Shown here: piece after piece, positions 21,091 through 31,444 of the stretch
Layout of the letters: every line of letters begins with the position of its first letter
Numbering within the stretch: position 1 is the stretch's first letter
Assembly (NCBI GenBank): GCA_022606425.2
Contig: JAHDVF020001034.1
Coordinates: 434,001-498,000 of the forward strand
DNA from: Lepidostoma basale
Lineage: Eukaryota > Arthropoda > Insecta > Trichoptera > Lepidostomatidae
Reading direction: 5' to 3'
DNA length: 64,000 bases
Program-made: the position numbers and the translations under genes
The notes under the pieces: generated by a model
Databases searched by the model: none
Seen by the model: the letters and a program-made list of their open reading frames with translations, nothing else
Told to the model about the DNA's origin: nothing

Positions 21091-21533
21091 CTATTTGTGA
21101 ACGCCGTAGAAATGAGATCACTAAGAAGAATGTGCGAGAAAACGTTGTATGATAGAATACCGAACGATGAAATAAGAAAGAAATGTAAGGCAGATGACTG
21201 CATCACGGATAAAATTAAAAAAGGATTCTTGAGATGGTTTGGACATATGGAACGAATGGATGAGAGTTGAATGGCTAAAACGTTATTCACAAGCAGCGTG
21301 AGTGGAAAAAGAAGCCGAGGACGACCGAGGAAAACATGGCATGACCAAATTAATCAATTACTAAAAGGCGGCCACATTCAAAGTCGGAATAATCGACGTG
21401 TGTGCATGGTACAATGTATGAATGTAGAGGAAGCCCGAGAGGTATGCCAGGACAGAGCATTGTGGCGATCCATCCTCTCTACCTACCTCTCCGGGGAAAT
21501 GGCATGATGGTTAGTTAGTTAGTTAGTTAGTTT
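21091..21533 (+). mobile_element. RTE-A (subfamily c), 3' half
   Basis: Encodes [42 protein letters not shown], a stop at GAGTTGA, then RGRPRKTWHDQINQLLKGG, NNRRVCMVQCMNVEEAREV and SILSTYLSGEMA followed by a proper stop. It ends in (GTTA)n. Subfamily c is marked by KGGHI, QCMNVEE and the KSSVSGK-like segment. Only one stop interrupts about 140 codons. Confidence 0.9.
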
Positions 21534-21894
21534 ATTTGTGAACACTTAAGCATATCATTAAGACTTTCTTGTTTCAATATATGAACATATGCGAAGATAG
21601 GGCTCGTGAGCGTTTAAAGTTTTTTTAAACGCGGCATAAAATGAAGAACAAAACAGGCCCCCTCCGCGGGACCAACCCGTTTGGGGCTCGTCTTAAAACA
21701 TGTCCTGTTATTTACGTTCTTACGGGTACATTAAAAAAGAAAAAGAGCGAATCAGGAAGAATACTGCGGCCTGACTATTTCGTGGTCCGAACCGGTTCTG
21801 AGGCCGGTTGAGGATAAGTGGAGACGAGTAGAATAATAATTTTTTAAAGATTATGTTTTATTAAAAATCAGTGTCTTTTGTATATTAAATTAAT
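21534..21894. other. No gene recognised
   Basis: Contains a GC-richer patch (21640-21840). No coding frame or repeat assignment. Confidence 0.4.
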
Positions 21895-21962
21895 AAGTCA
21901 ATTGTTTTGGCATAAACAAATGATACTTCAATATTATAAACTGTTAAGATTTAACCCTGTAA
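21895..21962. repeat. FB-B outer arm
   Basis: CAATTGTTTTGGCATAAAC and TACTTCAATATTATAAACTG match the outer end of FB-B. The partner arm is absent here. Confidence 0.55.
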
Positions 21963-21967
21963 AAAAA

Positions 21968-22057
21968 AAACTAACTACCACGCCGTTTTCCCGGAGGGAT
22001 AGACAGTGACGACAGATGGCCACATTGTTCTATCCCGACATTACTCTCGCGCCTCTT
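21968..22057 (-). mobile_element. RTE-A (subfamily c), segment 1
   Basis: AACTAACTACCACGCCGTTT then complements of the SAYP and CQDRA regions to CTCGCGCCTCTT. It is interrupted by SINE-T and resumes at 22308. Confidence 0.85.
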
Positions 22058-22307
22058 TTTATTATTATTATTTTGTTGAATCGCTCTTAACATCATGACA
22101 GCATGAGCCAAATCGATGTTAAGGGTATTATAGGTATCATAGTGATTCTCGTGACATGTTATAGGTAGCTAATCTATCGCGATTTTATTGTCACGTGAAT
22201 TCTACACCAAACCAAAGACAGTGTGACAATCACACTTCCCTCGCCGGGAATCGAACCCGGAACCTTCGGGGTGGCAGTCAATGCACTCACCACTCGGCCA
22301 CGAAGGT
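22058..22307 (-). mobile_element. SINE-T copy within RTE-A
   Basis: Minus-strand SINE-T: an (ATT)n tail at left, body GTGAATTCTACACC / GTGTGACAATCACAC, then the B box complement GGGAATCGAACCCGGAACC and A-box region CACTCGGCCACGAAGGTC at right. Full length with a complete tRNA-like head. It inserted within a few bases of the RTE-A position hit by SINE-T at 3.46 kb. Confidence 0.9.
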
Positions 22308-22735
22308 CTTCTACATTCACACATCGTGACATGCACTCTCGTCGATTGTTCCTACTTCGAACATTGCCGCCTTTCAGTAATTAATAAATTTAGTCTTGCC
22401 ATGTCTTCTTTGGCCTTCTTCGACTTCTTTTCCCATTCACATTACTTGTATATATCTTTTTAACCATTCTTCCTTCATCCATTTGTTCCATATCTCCAAA
22501 CCATCTTCATGACCCTTTCTTGATTTTATTTATCACGCATTCATCCGCCTAACATTCCTTTCTTACTTCATCATTAGATTTTCTATCATACATTGTTTTT
22601 CCGCACATTCTTCTTAGTGACCTCATTTCTACGGCATTTATCCTACTGCCAACTCCAAGCTTCACTTCCATACATAAGGGTCGGCAATAGAACTCGATTG
22701 TGCACTGCCATTTTTGGTTCAATCGATATATTTCT
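22308..22735 (-). mobile_element. RTE-A (subfamily c), segment 2
   Basis: Resumes at TTCTACATTCACACATCGTG and continues through complements of RRAC, the KGGNV-like region, [34 protein letters not shown] and AVHNRVLLPTL. Stops are scattered through the copy. Confidence 0.88.
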
Positions 22736-22925
22736 ATTATGTGTTATGGTATCGCAATTTTCTTTTTGGGGCAGCTGTTTCGCCAACCGATGTTGGCATC
22801 ATCCGGTGTTACAATATATATTTTTTTATGTGGAGAGTTTCGACAACGAGTTGGCGAAACAGCTATCGCGAAAAATAAAAAAATAACGAAAAATTGTGAT
22901 GCCATAGTAGCGTTTAAATTTTAAG
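22736..22925. repeat. FB-B foldback element, short
   Basis: GGGGCAGCTGTTTCGCCAACC and CATCATCCGGTGTTACAATA, with inverted arm AACGAGTTGGCGAAACAGCT ATCGCGAAAAAT. The outer ends are reduced. Confidence 0.8.
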
Positions 22926-23317
22926 ATATATTTATTTAATAAAATATAACATTTGAATATGTTTGTATAATTTATTGTATTTTTTCATGAACATTCATTT
23001 CCATTTAAGTCATATTTTTATGAACCTACAATTGTTGGGAGTGAGAGCTGAATAAGTCTTCAATGCATTATATACTTTCACCCCTACCTTAAGATTTCTA
23101 AATTCAATATAAGGACACACTGTTTAGCGATAAGGTTCAGATTGAGGATGCCATCGCAAGGCGAAACAAATTTGTCACAATGTATATCATTTATATAAAT
23201 TAAATCCAAGTAAAACCACTAAACAATCGTGTTCACTATTATAAATTAATAATAGAGTTTTACAAAACTAATACCTCAACCATCAAAATCTGATTGTTTT
23301 TTACATACAATGTATTT
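22926..23317. other. No gene recognised
   Basis: AT-rich spacer without a recognised feature. Confidence 0.45.
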
Positions 23318-23812
23318 AGCCAAGATGGCAGTGCACAATGGTGTTCTTGTGCCGACCCTTATGTATGGAAGTGAAGCATGAAACTGGCAAAAGAAGGATG
23401 AAAGTAGAATAAATGCAGTAGAAATGAGATCCCTAAGACGAATGTGTGGCAAATCTGTATATGATAAGTGAATGTGGTTCGAATGAAAGTGTTATGAACA
23501 AAATAAGGAATGGGTCATTAAGATGGTTTGGACACATGGAAAGATTGAGTGAAGACAGAATGGTAAAGAAGGTATATGTAAACGGCGTGAACGGAGCTAG
23601 AAATAGAGGAAGGCCAAGGAAAACGTGGCACGATCAAATCAATCAAATATTGAACGTCGGTCACGTGAGGAGTCGGAGAAATCGACGTGCGTGCATGACA
23701 AGATGTATGAATGTAGAGGAATCGAGAGAAGTATGTGAGGACAGAACAGTGTGACGTTCTATCCTTTCTGCCTACCCCTCCGGGGAGACGGCGTGATGGT
23801 AAGTCAGTTAGT
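23318..23812 (+). mobile_element. RTE-A (subfamily d), 3' half
   Basis: Begins AKMAVHNGVLVPTLMYGSEA. A deletion near 23465 removes part of the YDRVTNASI region, and the frame then runs on: [76 protein letters not shown], with a stop at 23752 just before the SILSAYP end. The 3' end is GACGGCGTGATGGTAAGTCAGTTAG. It closely resembles the long copy at 61.4-62.4 kb. Confidence 0.9.
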
Positions 23813-23828
23813 TTTTAATGTATTTAAA

Positions 23829-23875
23829 ACGATTTACTGTGATGACAAACAAAATTTGTCATCACAGTAAATCGT
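23829..23875. repeat. Perfect 21-bp-arm hairpin
   Basis: ACGATTTACTGTGATGACAAA, a CAAAA loop, then the exact complement. It lies 17 bp past the RTE-A tail. There is no run of T, so it is not a factor-independent terminator. Confidence 0.9.
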
Positions 23876-23879
23876 CTTC

Positions 23880-24282
23880 GAACACAATTTATTGAATAAC
23901 TTTCCAGTTTTTTGTGAATGCCTTTGATATTATACAATACCGCTTTCGTATGAGCGTTCTATTTTATACGTGGATGTTTTTTTAAGCTCGTATCTCCCTT
24001 AGCGGGGACCGTTTAGGTGTTTAACCTCAAGGATCGTTAGCTGTTACCTGGAGCCAAGGCCAACTGCATGTCGAGATGCTGGGCGCATGCGCGGGAGATG
24101 CGTAGTAAACGTTTACTCCTGTTGTGATCAAGGTACCCGCAAACAAGAAAGAATGACGATTATACCTCGTTTGGTTTGTTCCTTTTTTTGAAACTGTTTA
24201 CTTTTATGTCGATACCATAAAAAATTACCACCGTTTATCGTAAATGAAGTGTAGTATCCAATTTCCATTCATTTTATATATA
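23880..24282. other. Mixed-composition island, no gene
   Basis: A GC-richer patch at 24000-24140 includes GCGCATGCGCGGGAGATGC, which shares GCGCGGGAGATGC with SINE-R. No ORF. Confidence 0.35.
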
Positions 24283-24500
24283 CTAAAAATAATAAAAATA
24301 ATATACTTAGGAAATTGAAAATAACTTTGTTAAATCCACAAAATATTTTTAAAATATTAAAAACACGACATGTTTCGGAGGATACCTCAATATTGAGGCA
24401 TAAAAAAAAACTAAACCAAGAAAGACTAATATAAAAACGCATTTAAAATCGGATACAATAACTTAAATTTAAAAATTAACAAATAGCCCAGGTTAATTTT
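24283..24500. repeat. FB-F element, left arm
   Basis: Contains CTTAGGAAATTGAAAATAAC, AAACACGACATGTTTCGGAG and AACAAATAGCCCAGGTTAAT. These match, inverted, 29811-30000. The partner arm lies at 24900-25060 beyond an FB-C insertion. Confidence 0.75.
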
Positions 24501-24506
24501 TTAATA

Positions 24507-24898
24507 TAAATTATTGTATTCCAAAAATTTGTCATACATGGTCATAAAGAAATGTGGAATGGGGAATGTTTTAATTACATAAAGCGTGCCCTTAACCCAA
24601 CCAATGACAGGTCATAAGTCCTGTAAACACCTTGATCAACCATATTCAGTTTCCAATTTGTAAATTATTGTATTCCAAAAATTCGTCATACATGGTCATA
24701 AAGAAATGTGGAATGGGGAATGTTTTAATTACATAAAGCGTGCCCTTAACCCAACCAATGACAGGTCATAAGTCCTGTAAACACCTTGATCAACCGTATT
24801 CAGTTTCCAATTTCCATCTTCGTCTCTATTGAGATACAATTAAATCATGAGTTGATAACCCACGGTGGGTGAAATCCAGTATTCGTATACAAGTATAA
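24507..24898. repeat. FB-C element with 154-bp tandem duplication
   Basis: Two head-to-tail units at 24507-24660 and 24661-24814 each hold TTGTCATACATGGTC-type, ATGTGGAATGGGGAATG, CCAACCAATGACAGGTC and CAGTTTCCAATTT blocks. They differ at only a few positions. After the second unit come the FB-C end (CTCTATTGAGATACAATTA, then CCACGGTGGGTGAAATCCAG). Confidence 0.88.
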
Positions 24899-24899
24899 G

Positions 24900-25215
24900 T
24901 ATACATTCACAAAAAATATTGTATCGTATTTTAAACGCGTTTTTTATATTACACTTTCTTTGTTTAGTTTTTTGTGGATTAAACAAAGTTATTTTCAATT
25001 TCCTAAGTATATTACTATGGATTTCCACATCCCATGCCTTATCGTTCAATAAAAAAATTATATGGAATTCAATAAAGAAGATATTTTCTGAATTAGAACA
25101 CTCTTGGGTGTTGTTTTTTACACTTTTAGATTTATTTATCTCGACATGCTTCATAGGCTTTAAACCGGAAGAACGATACTTCAACAAAGTGGAAAAAATG
25201 TGTTTTAATTCACTA
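24900..25215. repeat. FB-F right arm joined to FB-D arm
   Basis: ATTTTAAACGCGTTTTTTAT and GTGGATTAAACAAAGTTATT give the FB-F arm. CTCGACATGCTTCATAGGC and AACTTCAACAAAGTGG-like sequence give an FB-D-like end at 25130-25215. Confidence 0.65.
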
Positions 25216-25269
25216 GTGAAACATTCGTTTCAAAATATTTCTTCTTATTAAGAATTTTTACCATACTCG

Positions 25270-25402
25270 GAGAGTCGTTGAAATCGACGTGCGTGCATGA
25301 CACGATGTATAAATGCTGAGGATCGAGAGAAGTATGCCGGGAAAGAACAGTCTATTTTTTCTGCCTACGACTTCGGAAAGACGGCGCGATGGTTAGTTAT
25401 TA
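25270..25402 (+). mobile_element. RTE-A 3' fragment
   Basis: GAAATCGACGTGCGTGCATG, then GATGTATAAATGCTGAGG, TCTGCCTACGACTTCGG and GACGGCGCGATGGTTAG. Only the last ~130 bp are present. Confidence 0.85.
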
Positions 25403-25434
25403 TACGTCACAGAAGTGACACGTTTTACTTTGTT

Positions 25435-25552
25435 TGAATATTATCAAATGTCAAATTTGGTAATGCCATATCATGATGAAACATGTTAGCCCCTTATAAT
25501 AATAAAAAAAACTTCAAGAAAACTGACGTTTTCATCAATATACAATATTGCA
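25435..25552. repeat. FB-A half element
   Basis: TATCAAATGTCAAATTTGG, GAAACATGTTAGCCCC and ACTTCAAGAAAACTGACGT are FB-A right-arm blocks. Confidence 0.65.
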
Positions 25553-25649
25553 TAATTTTTAGATGGTAAATATCTAAAATAAATAGAACTCTCCGTATTT
25601 TATTTCACCACAGAAAGTACAAAGGGTTTCTTTCATTTACTATATTCAT

Positions 25650-25832
25650 AATTTTTTATTGTTTCTTGAACAATTATGGAAAAGTTCATATTAAATAATT
25701 TATGCCAATGATAACGTCTGTATTCTAGAAGTTTTGTTATAATTTATGGGAATGACATGTTTCGCCTTTCTTAGGCATGTAAAACTTCTAAAACAGATAT
25801 TTTCATTCGTATTATTTATTAAATATCTATCG
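25650..25832. repeat. FB-A element, short centre
   Basis: TTTATTGTTTCTTGAACAA at left, then GTCTGTATTCTAGAAG and GGGAATGACATGTTTCGCC. The right arm retains AAACTTCTAAAACAG and TTTTCATTCGTATTATT. It ends directly at an RTE-A copy. Confidence 0.78.
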
Positions 25833-26632
25833 AAAAAAGCTAGAATGGCAGTGCACAATGGTGTTCTTCTACCGACCCTTATGTATGGAAGCGAAGCATG
25901 GAACTGGCAAAAGAAGGATGAAAGTAGAATAAATGCAGTAGAAATGAGATTTCTTAGACGAATGTGTGGATACTCTGTGTATGATAGAGTGTCGAATGAA
26001 AATATAAGAAGTGAATGCGGTGCGAATAATGGTGTCATGAACAAAATAACGAAAGGATCATTAAGATGGTTTGGACATATGGAAAGAATGAGTGGTAAAA
26101 AAATAATATGTTAACGATGTAAATGGAACCAGAAATAGAGGAAGACCGAAGAAAACGTGGCACGATAAAATTAATCAAATATTGAATGTCGAATAAATGT
26201 AGAATAAATGCAGTAGAAATGAGATTTCTTAGACGAATGTGTGGATACTCTGTGTATGATAGAGTGTCGAATGAAAATATAAGAAGTGAATGCGGTGCGA
26301 ATGATGGTGTCATGAATAAAATAATGAAAGGATCATTAAGATGGCTTGGACATATGGAAAGAATGAATGAAGAAAGAATGGTAAAAAAATTCTATGTTAA
26401 TTATGTAAATGGAACCATAAATAGAGGAAGACCGAGGAAAACGTGGCGCGATCAAATAAATCAACTATTAGATGTCGGCCATGTGAGGAGTCAGAGAAAT
26501 CGACGCGCGTGCATGACACGATGTATGAATGTTGAGGAAGCTAGAGAAATATGTCAGGAAAGAAAAGTGTGGCAGTCCATTCTTTCTGCCTACACCTTCG
26601 GGGAGACGTCGCGATGGTTAGTTAGTTAGTAA
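25833..26632 (+). mobile_element. RTE-A (subfamily a) with internal duplication
   Basis: Runs from ARMAVHNGVLLPTLMYGSEA through [18 protein letters not shown] and [13 protein letters not shown] to WHDKINQILNV. At 26199 it restarts at RINAVEMRFLRRMC and continues through [29 protein letters not shown] and RNRRACMTRCMNVEEAREI to SILSAYTFGETS and a GTTA-type tail. Both halves share the atypical FLRRM variant, so this is probably a tandem duplication (period ~275 bp) within one copy. The second half is open from about 26186 to its stop at 26629. Confidence 0.88.
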
Positions 26633-26639
26633 GTTTATT

Positions 26640-27089
26640 ATTTATTACATAAATTTATTTATGTTTTAATATTGAGGAATTAATTCGAATAGTAGTTTAC
26701 TGAAAATTATATGATTTTAACTTTCTGACACGTCACATATTCAATTACCAATCAAAGAGTTTGTTTCGAATTCTATTGTTTAAATAAACTTTTTTATCTT
26801 TTAGAAAGGGCAGAGTTATTCGAATACAGAAAATGGAGTCTAATAGCTCGATAGATCTTCCTAACCGTAATTATGATAGCAAGACCATCATTATTTCCGG
26901 GCCAGTTAAGATTAAACGAAATTCACCTTACTAATGGTACGATATAGGAGTTTCAAGCCAATTACTGAATATTTTTGGGTTTAAGGGATACTATTTAAAA
27001 GATACCACACTCATTGTATTACCTATTATAAATAAGACAAGTAACGAAATGTGTTTTTCTCTGGACAGTTATTTGGGTTTAATGTATCA
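26640..27089. other. No gene recognised
   Basis: Includes a mixed-composition stretch at 26800-26950. No coding signature or assigned repeat. Confidence 0.4.
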
Positions 27090-27165
27090 ATGAAAGCAAA
27101 AATGACCCTTCACAATGGTGTTCTAGTTTTTATGTATGGAAGCGAAGCATGAAAGTAGCAGAATA
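27090..27165 (+). mobile_element. RTE-A small fragment
   Basis: AAAATGACCCTTCACAATGG, TGTTCTAGTTTTTATGTATG and GAAGCGAAGCATG match the AVHNGVLVPTLMYGSEA coding region only. Confidence 0.75.
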
Positions 27166-27278
27166 ATGATGAGACTATATTAGAGAGCTAAATTTCCTTG
27201 CAAGACATATTTCATTTCCATTGCCCTTGTTTTATCTGTATTTTTATTTATAATTGTATTTATAATAATAGTATATTT

Positions 27279-27418
27279 TCTTCCTAATGTCGAATCATCT
27301 TTCATGCGTTTCTGGAATTTTATTGTTCATATTATATTTTAGCTGCACTCAATAGACGCATTAAACCTGAATAATGTTTGTAATGTCTGTTGAGATCATA
27401 AACTGATTTGATTTGATT
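27279..27418 (+). mobile_element. LINE J2 3' UTR fragment
   Basis: CTTCCTAATGTCGAATCATC, TCATGCGTTTCTGG and TTTGTAATGTCTGTTGAGAT, then a (GATTT)n tail. It matches the 3' UTR of the J2 copy that ends at 28527. Confidence 0.85.
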
Positions 27419-27860
27419 TACTATTTTTTGTGTTAGAGATTTCATTTCCATTGCATTTGTTTTATTTATATCCTTATTAGCTATTTTTGAATTTATGAGA
27501 TTGCATTTCCATTACATTTGTTTTACTGTATCCTTATTTGCTATATTTGTTCAAGAGATTTAATTTGCATTGCATTTTACCTGTATCCATATTTCTATTA
27601 TTTTGTCTGAGAGGCTACCTTTCCATTGCATGTGTTTTACGTGTATCCTTATTTGCTATATTTGTTTAAGAGATTTCATTTGCATTGCATTTGTTTTAAG
27701 TGTATCCATATTTCTGTTTTTTGTCTTAGAGGCTTCCTTTCCGTTTCATTTCGTTTACGTGTATCCTTATATGCTGTTTTTTTGTTAAAAAGATTTCATA
27801 TCCATTGCATTTGTTTTACCTGTATCCATATTTTATATTTTTTTGTGTAAGAGATTTCAT

Positions 27861-28527
27861 CTTCCGGAATGGCAGAGTTTTCGAGGATCCTCATATGCTC
27901 AGAGTCCTATACAACACATTGGTTCGGAGCAGATTCGAAAGTGATTCTGTAATATGGAGTCCTCACGAGGCGAGATATTCCGTGATGCTGGAGAGGATTC
28001 AGAAAAAAATTCTGAGGTATCTCTACATGAGGGAGTATGGTAGCTATCCGTGGCTCTATCCCACAGCATTTCTTTTGGGAATACTTGGGGCCAATTCTCT
28101 GCAGCTTCGAAGAGATGGGACTCTCATAACCCATTTCTTTAGATTACTCAGGGGATATTTCGAGAACTCGGCCGTGCTGGAGGGTGTTCGACTTTTTGTC
28201 CCTGATAAATATCTCCGACAACTAGATAGATTGTTTTACCTACCGGGCGCCAGAACCAACCTGCCTCTGGTGACACCGGTGGGAAGAACAATTAATCTGC
28301 TGAACGCGGTCTCCTCGGAGATCGACGTCTTTCATATTAGTAAAAGTACGTTCAGAAGGAAAATACTCTTAATTCTGGAAGGAATCCTGTCTTCCTAATG
28401 TTGAACCATCTCTCATGCGTTTCTGGTAGTATACTATACACAATATATTATTTTATCTGTTCTCAATAGATGCCTTAAAAATTAATTTTGTAATGTCTGT
28501 TGATGAAATAAACTGATTTGATTTGAT
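27861..28527 (+). mobile_element. LINE J2 (jockey-like), C-terminal ORF and 3' UTR
   Basis: An open frame to the stop at 28396-28398 encodes LRVLYNTLVRSRFESDSVIW, ERIQKKILRYLY, LFVPDKYLRQ, LFYLPGARTNLPLVTPVGR and INLLNAVSSEIDVF. This is the thumb/C-terminal region after the reverse transcriptase core of a jockey/CR1-superfamily LINE. The LVRSRLEY..VIWSP and ERIQKxFLR blocks are known for that group. The 3' UTR ends in a (GATTT)n tail. It is 5'-truncated within the minisatellite. The frame is intact, so this is a fairly young copy, but the catalytic YADD region is not included. Confidence 0.88.
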
Positions 28528-28759
28528 TTCCCTTGCATTTGTTTTATTTGTATCCTTATTAGCTATTTTAGTGTTTATGAAATATAATTTCCATTGAACT
28601 TGTTTTACGTGTATCCTTATTTGCTATATATTTTTTAAAAGATTTCATTCCCTTTGGATTTTTTTTACATGTATCCTTATTCTTTATTCTTGTTTTAAGA
28701 TATTTCATTTCTATTACTTCTCTTTTAGGTCTATCCTTATTTGCTATTTTTTGCCAACT

Positions 28760-29178
28760 GCACGTGAAATTAAACAATCAATCACCTCATTATAGAATGC
28801 CGGTTAATTAAATGTTTTACGTTTAATGACCTGTTAATGAAAGCTACATCCGTTAACTAACTTCCATACCTACAAATTGTTCAGCTGTTCAATTACATCG
28901 ATTTCGATTTCAACTGTAAAGAAGACAGTTGTATCCCATACTTACTGATTAAACACATGTCGGCGTGTAATTATTTAAATTATTGATTATTTTTGATGCG
29001 TGTTTTTGACGGACAGCTTAGCTTATACCTGGAAATCGACGGACCCCCCGCTGATTCTTTAACCCTTCCGGTAAGCATGGGCGGCATTTACAATTTAACA
29101 AAATAATATAATATCTTTAGATAATATTTCTGTAGACAAATTTTGTTTATTTTAAATATATTGGTTTATTTGCCATAA
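28760..29178. other. No gene recognised
   Basis: A less repetitive stretch with ATTA-rich mixed sequence (28780-29060). No ORF family or repeat found. Confidence 0.4.
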
Positions 29179-29537
29179 TCAAATCAAATCAGTTTATTAA
29201 CTGAAAAGACATTACAAACCGCAAAATGTTTAAGGCGTCTTTTGAGTACAGGTAAAATATTATAAAAATACCACATAATACGGTTCGACATTAGGAAGAC
29301 AAGATACTTTCTAAAGTCAAGAGTATTTGTCCCCTGAACGTACCTTCACTTATATGAAAGACGTCGTTCTCCGAGGAGACCGCATTCAGCAGATTAATTG
29401 CTCTTCCCACCGGTGTCACCAGAGGCAGATTGGTTCTGGTGACCGGTAGGTAAAACAATCTGTGCTGTCGCTGTCGGAGAAATCTATCAGGGACAAAAGA
29501 CCAACCCCCTCTAGCACGAGCACCCTCTAGCAATAAT
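29179..29537 (-). mobile_element. LINE J2 3' part
   Basis: An (AAATC)n tail at left, then the 3' UTR and, on the minus strand, SFVPDRFLRQRQHRLFYLP, TRTNLPLVTPVGRAINLL and SSENDVFHISEG up to a stop. Near 29515 a small duplicated GTGCTAGAGG/GTGCTCG motif distorts the frame. It matches the 27.9-kb copy closely. Confidence 0.88.
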
Positions 29538-29809
29538 AACAATCTTAATACGTGTAGTGGGGCTGGCTAGATTTGCAGTTAGAAACTTGATTTTGATCTG
29601 CGGCAGACTTAATATAGTATACTGGGACTTTCTACCTGGACTGTAAATGTAACTAACTTCAGTTCGAGACCTTTTTTTACTGCAAATGAAAACAGTCAAC
29701 ACACTGGTATATAAATATTTTTTTTTTATATTATCATCATGTATTATTACTGTTTTATATTATTTTTTAGCTCTTACTGATAAACAATTATTATAAGTAC
29801 CTACTTATA

Positions 29810-30060
29810 ACAAATAGCCCAGGTAAATTTTAAAATTTTAATTGTTGTATCGAATTTTAAATGCGTTTTTTTTATATTGATCTTTCTTTGTTAAGTATAC
29901 ACCTGAAGATGGAGGTATCCTGCAAAACATGTCGTGTTTTTTAATATATTTTTAATATTTTGTGGATTAAACAAAGTTATTCTAAATTTCCTAAGTACAT
30001 TACTATGGGATTCCACAGTGTTAATGCCTTAGCGTTCAATAAGTTAAATAAAAGATTCTA
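29810..30060. repeat. FB-F single arm
   Basis: AACAAATAGCCCAGGTAAA, ACACCTGAAGATGGAGGTAT, AACATGTCGTGTTTT, GTGGATTAAACAAAGTTAT and GATTCCACAGTGTTAATGCC. This is the most complete FB-F arm in the window. Confidence 0.75.
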
Positions 30061-30300
30061 TAAAATAATCGCGGGCCACCACTGGCGCCCCAGGTCTATT
30101 AGAATCAGCTGGATATCCGGATCAAAAATTAAATTGAACGCGGTTCGTACACGAGCCAATGCACAAAAAATGGTAATATATAAAGTTATACGTAATTATG
30201 TTGATGATTCAAATTCATATCTACATAATGGATTTCGTTTCAGATATATGTTTAGTTCTTACATACATCATGGGAACAAAACAATGAAAGGATATAAAAA

Positions 30301-30478
30301 GTGAAGTGAAGCATGGAACTGGCAAAACAAGGATGAAAGCAGTCGAAATGAGATCTGCTAGACGAATGTGTATGTATTATAAAGTGTCGAATAAGAATAA
30401 AATAATGGAATTAAGTAAGCAAAATAATGAAAGGATCATTTGGTTTGGACACATGGAAAGAATGAATAAATAGTACAT
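30301..30478 (+). mobile_element. Older RTE-A copy, left part
   Basis: GAAGCATGGAACTGGCAAAA, CGAAATGAGATCTGC, AAAATAATGAAAGGATCATT and GGACACATGGAAAGAATG. Many deletions. It continues at 31217 after a younger RTE-A insertion bounded by a 13-bp target duplication. Confidence 0.85.
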
Positions 30479-30499
30479 AAAGAAAATATATATACTCAG

Positions 30500-31203
<704 letters not shown>

Positions 31204-31216
31204 AAAGAAAATATAT

Positions 31217-31388
31217 GTAAACGACGTAAACGTTACTAGAAATTGAGAAAGACCAAAAAAATCGAATAAATATTAAATGACGGCCACGTGAGACACCATG
31301 AATGAATGTTGAGGATCGAAAGATATGTCAGGAAAGAACAGTGTGGTGATCCATTATTTCTGCCTACCCCTTCGGAAGACGGTTTTTC
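31217..31388 (+). mobile_element. Older RTE-A copy, right part
   Basis: GTAAACGACGTAAACGTTAC, AGAAATTGAGAAAGACC, then a deletion of the WHDQ region, GAATGTTGAGGATCG, GAACAGTGTGGTGATCC and CTACCCCTTCGGAAGACGG. It completes the copy begun at 30301. Confidence 0.85.
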
Positions 31389-31444
31389 AGTTAACCCTAG
31401 AATTAATATTTTTTAAAAGGGCAGTATATAATACAATTATATAT

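Larger units (their letters stand above)
27200..28757. repeat. ~58-bp minisatellite split by two LINE insertions
   Basis: About a dozen degenerate units of 55-63 bp, each with a GATTTCATTTCCATTGCATT, TGTTTTA(C/T), GTATCCTTATTTGCTAT and TTTGTT(T/C)AAGA order. Units lie at 27205-27265, 27430-27860 and 28528-28757. LINE J2 pieces occupy 27279-27418 and 27861-28527. Alternate units differ (TATTTGCTATA versus CATATTTCTAT), hinting at a two-unit higher-order repeat. Confidence 0.85.

Noticed and set aside
21515..21533. (GTTA)n / (TTAG)n runs as insect telomeric repeat
   Set aside because: Insect telomeres are usually (TTAGG)n. These are 4-base repeats attached to RTE-A 3' ends.
20952..21533. Twin-priming 5' inversion of a single RTE-A
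   Set aside because: The two opposed segments cover the same element region and belong to different subfamilies, so one inverted insertion does not explain them.
23829..23875. Intrinsic transcription terminator
   Set aside because: The hairpin has no following T run, and the genome is eukaryotic.
27570..27850. Cys-rich periodic frames (FHCICFTC-type)
   Set aside because: They are a by-product of the ~58-bp minisatellite read in two frames.
27430..27860. CRISPR-like spaced repeats
   Set aside because: The units are degenerate and contiguous without unique spacers, in eukaryotic repeat DNA. A minisatellite is the right call.
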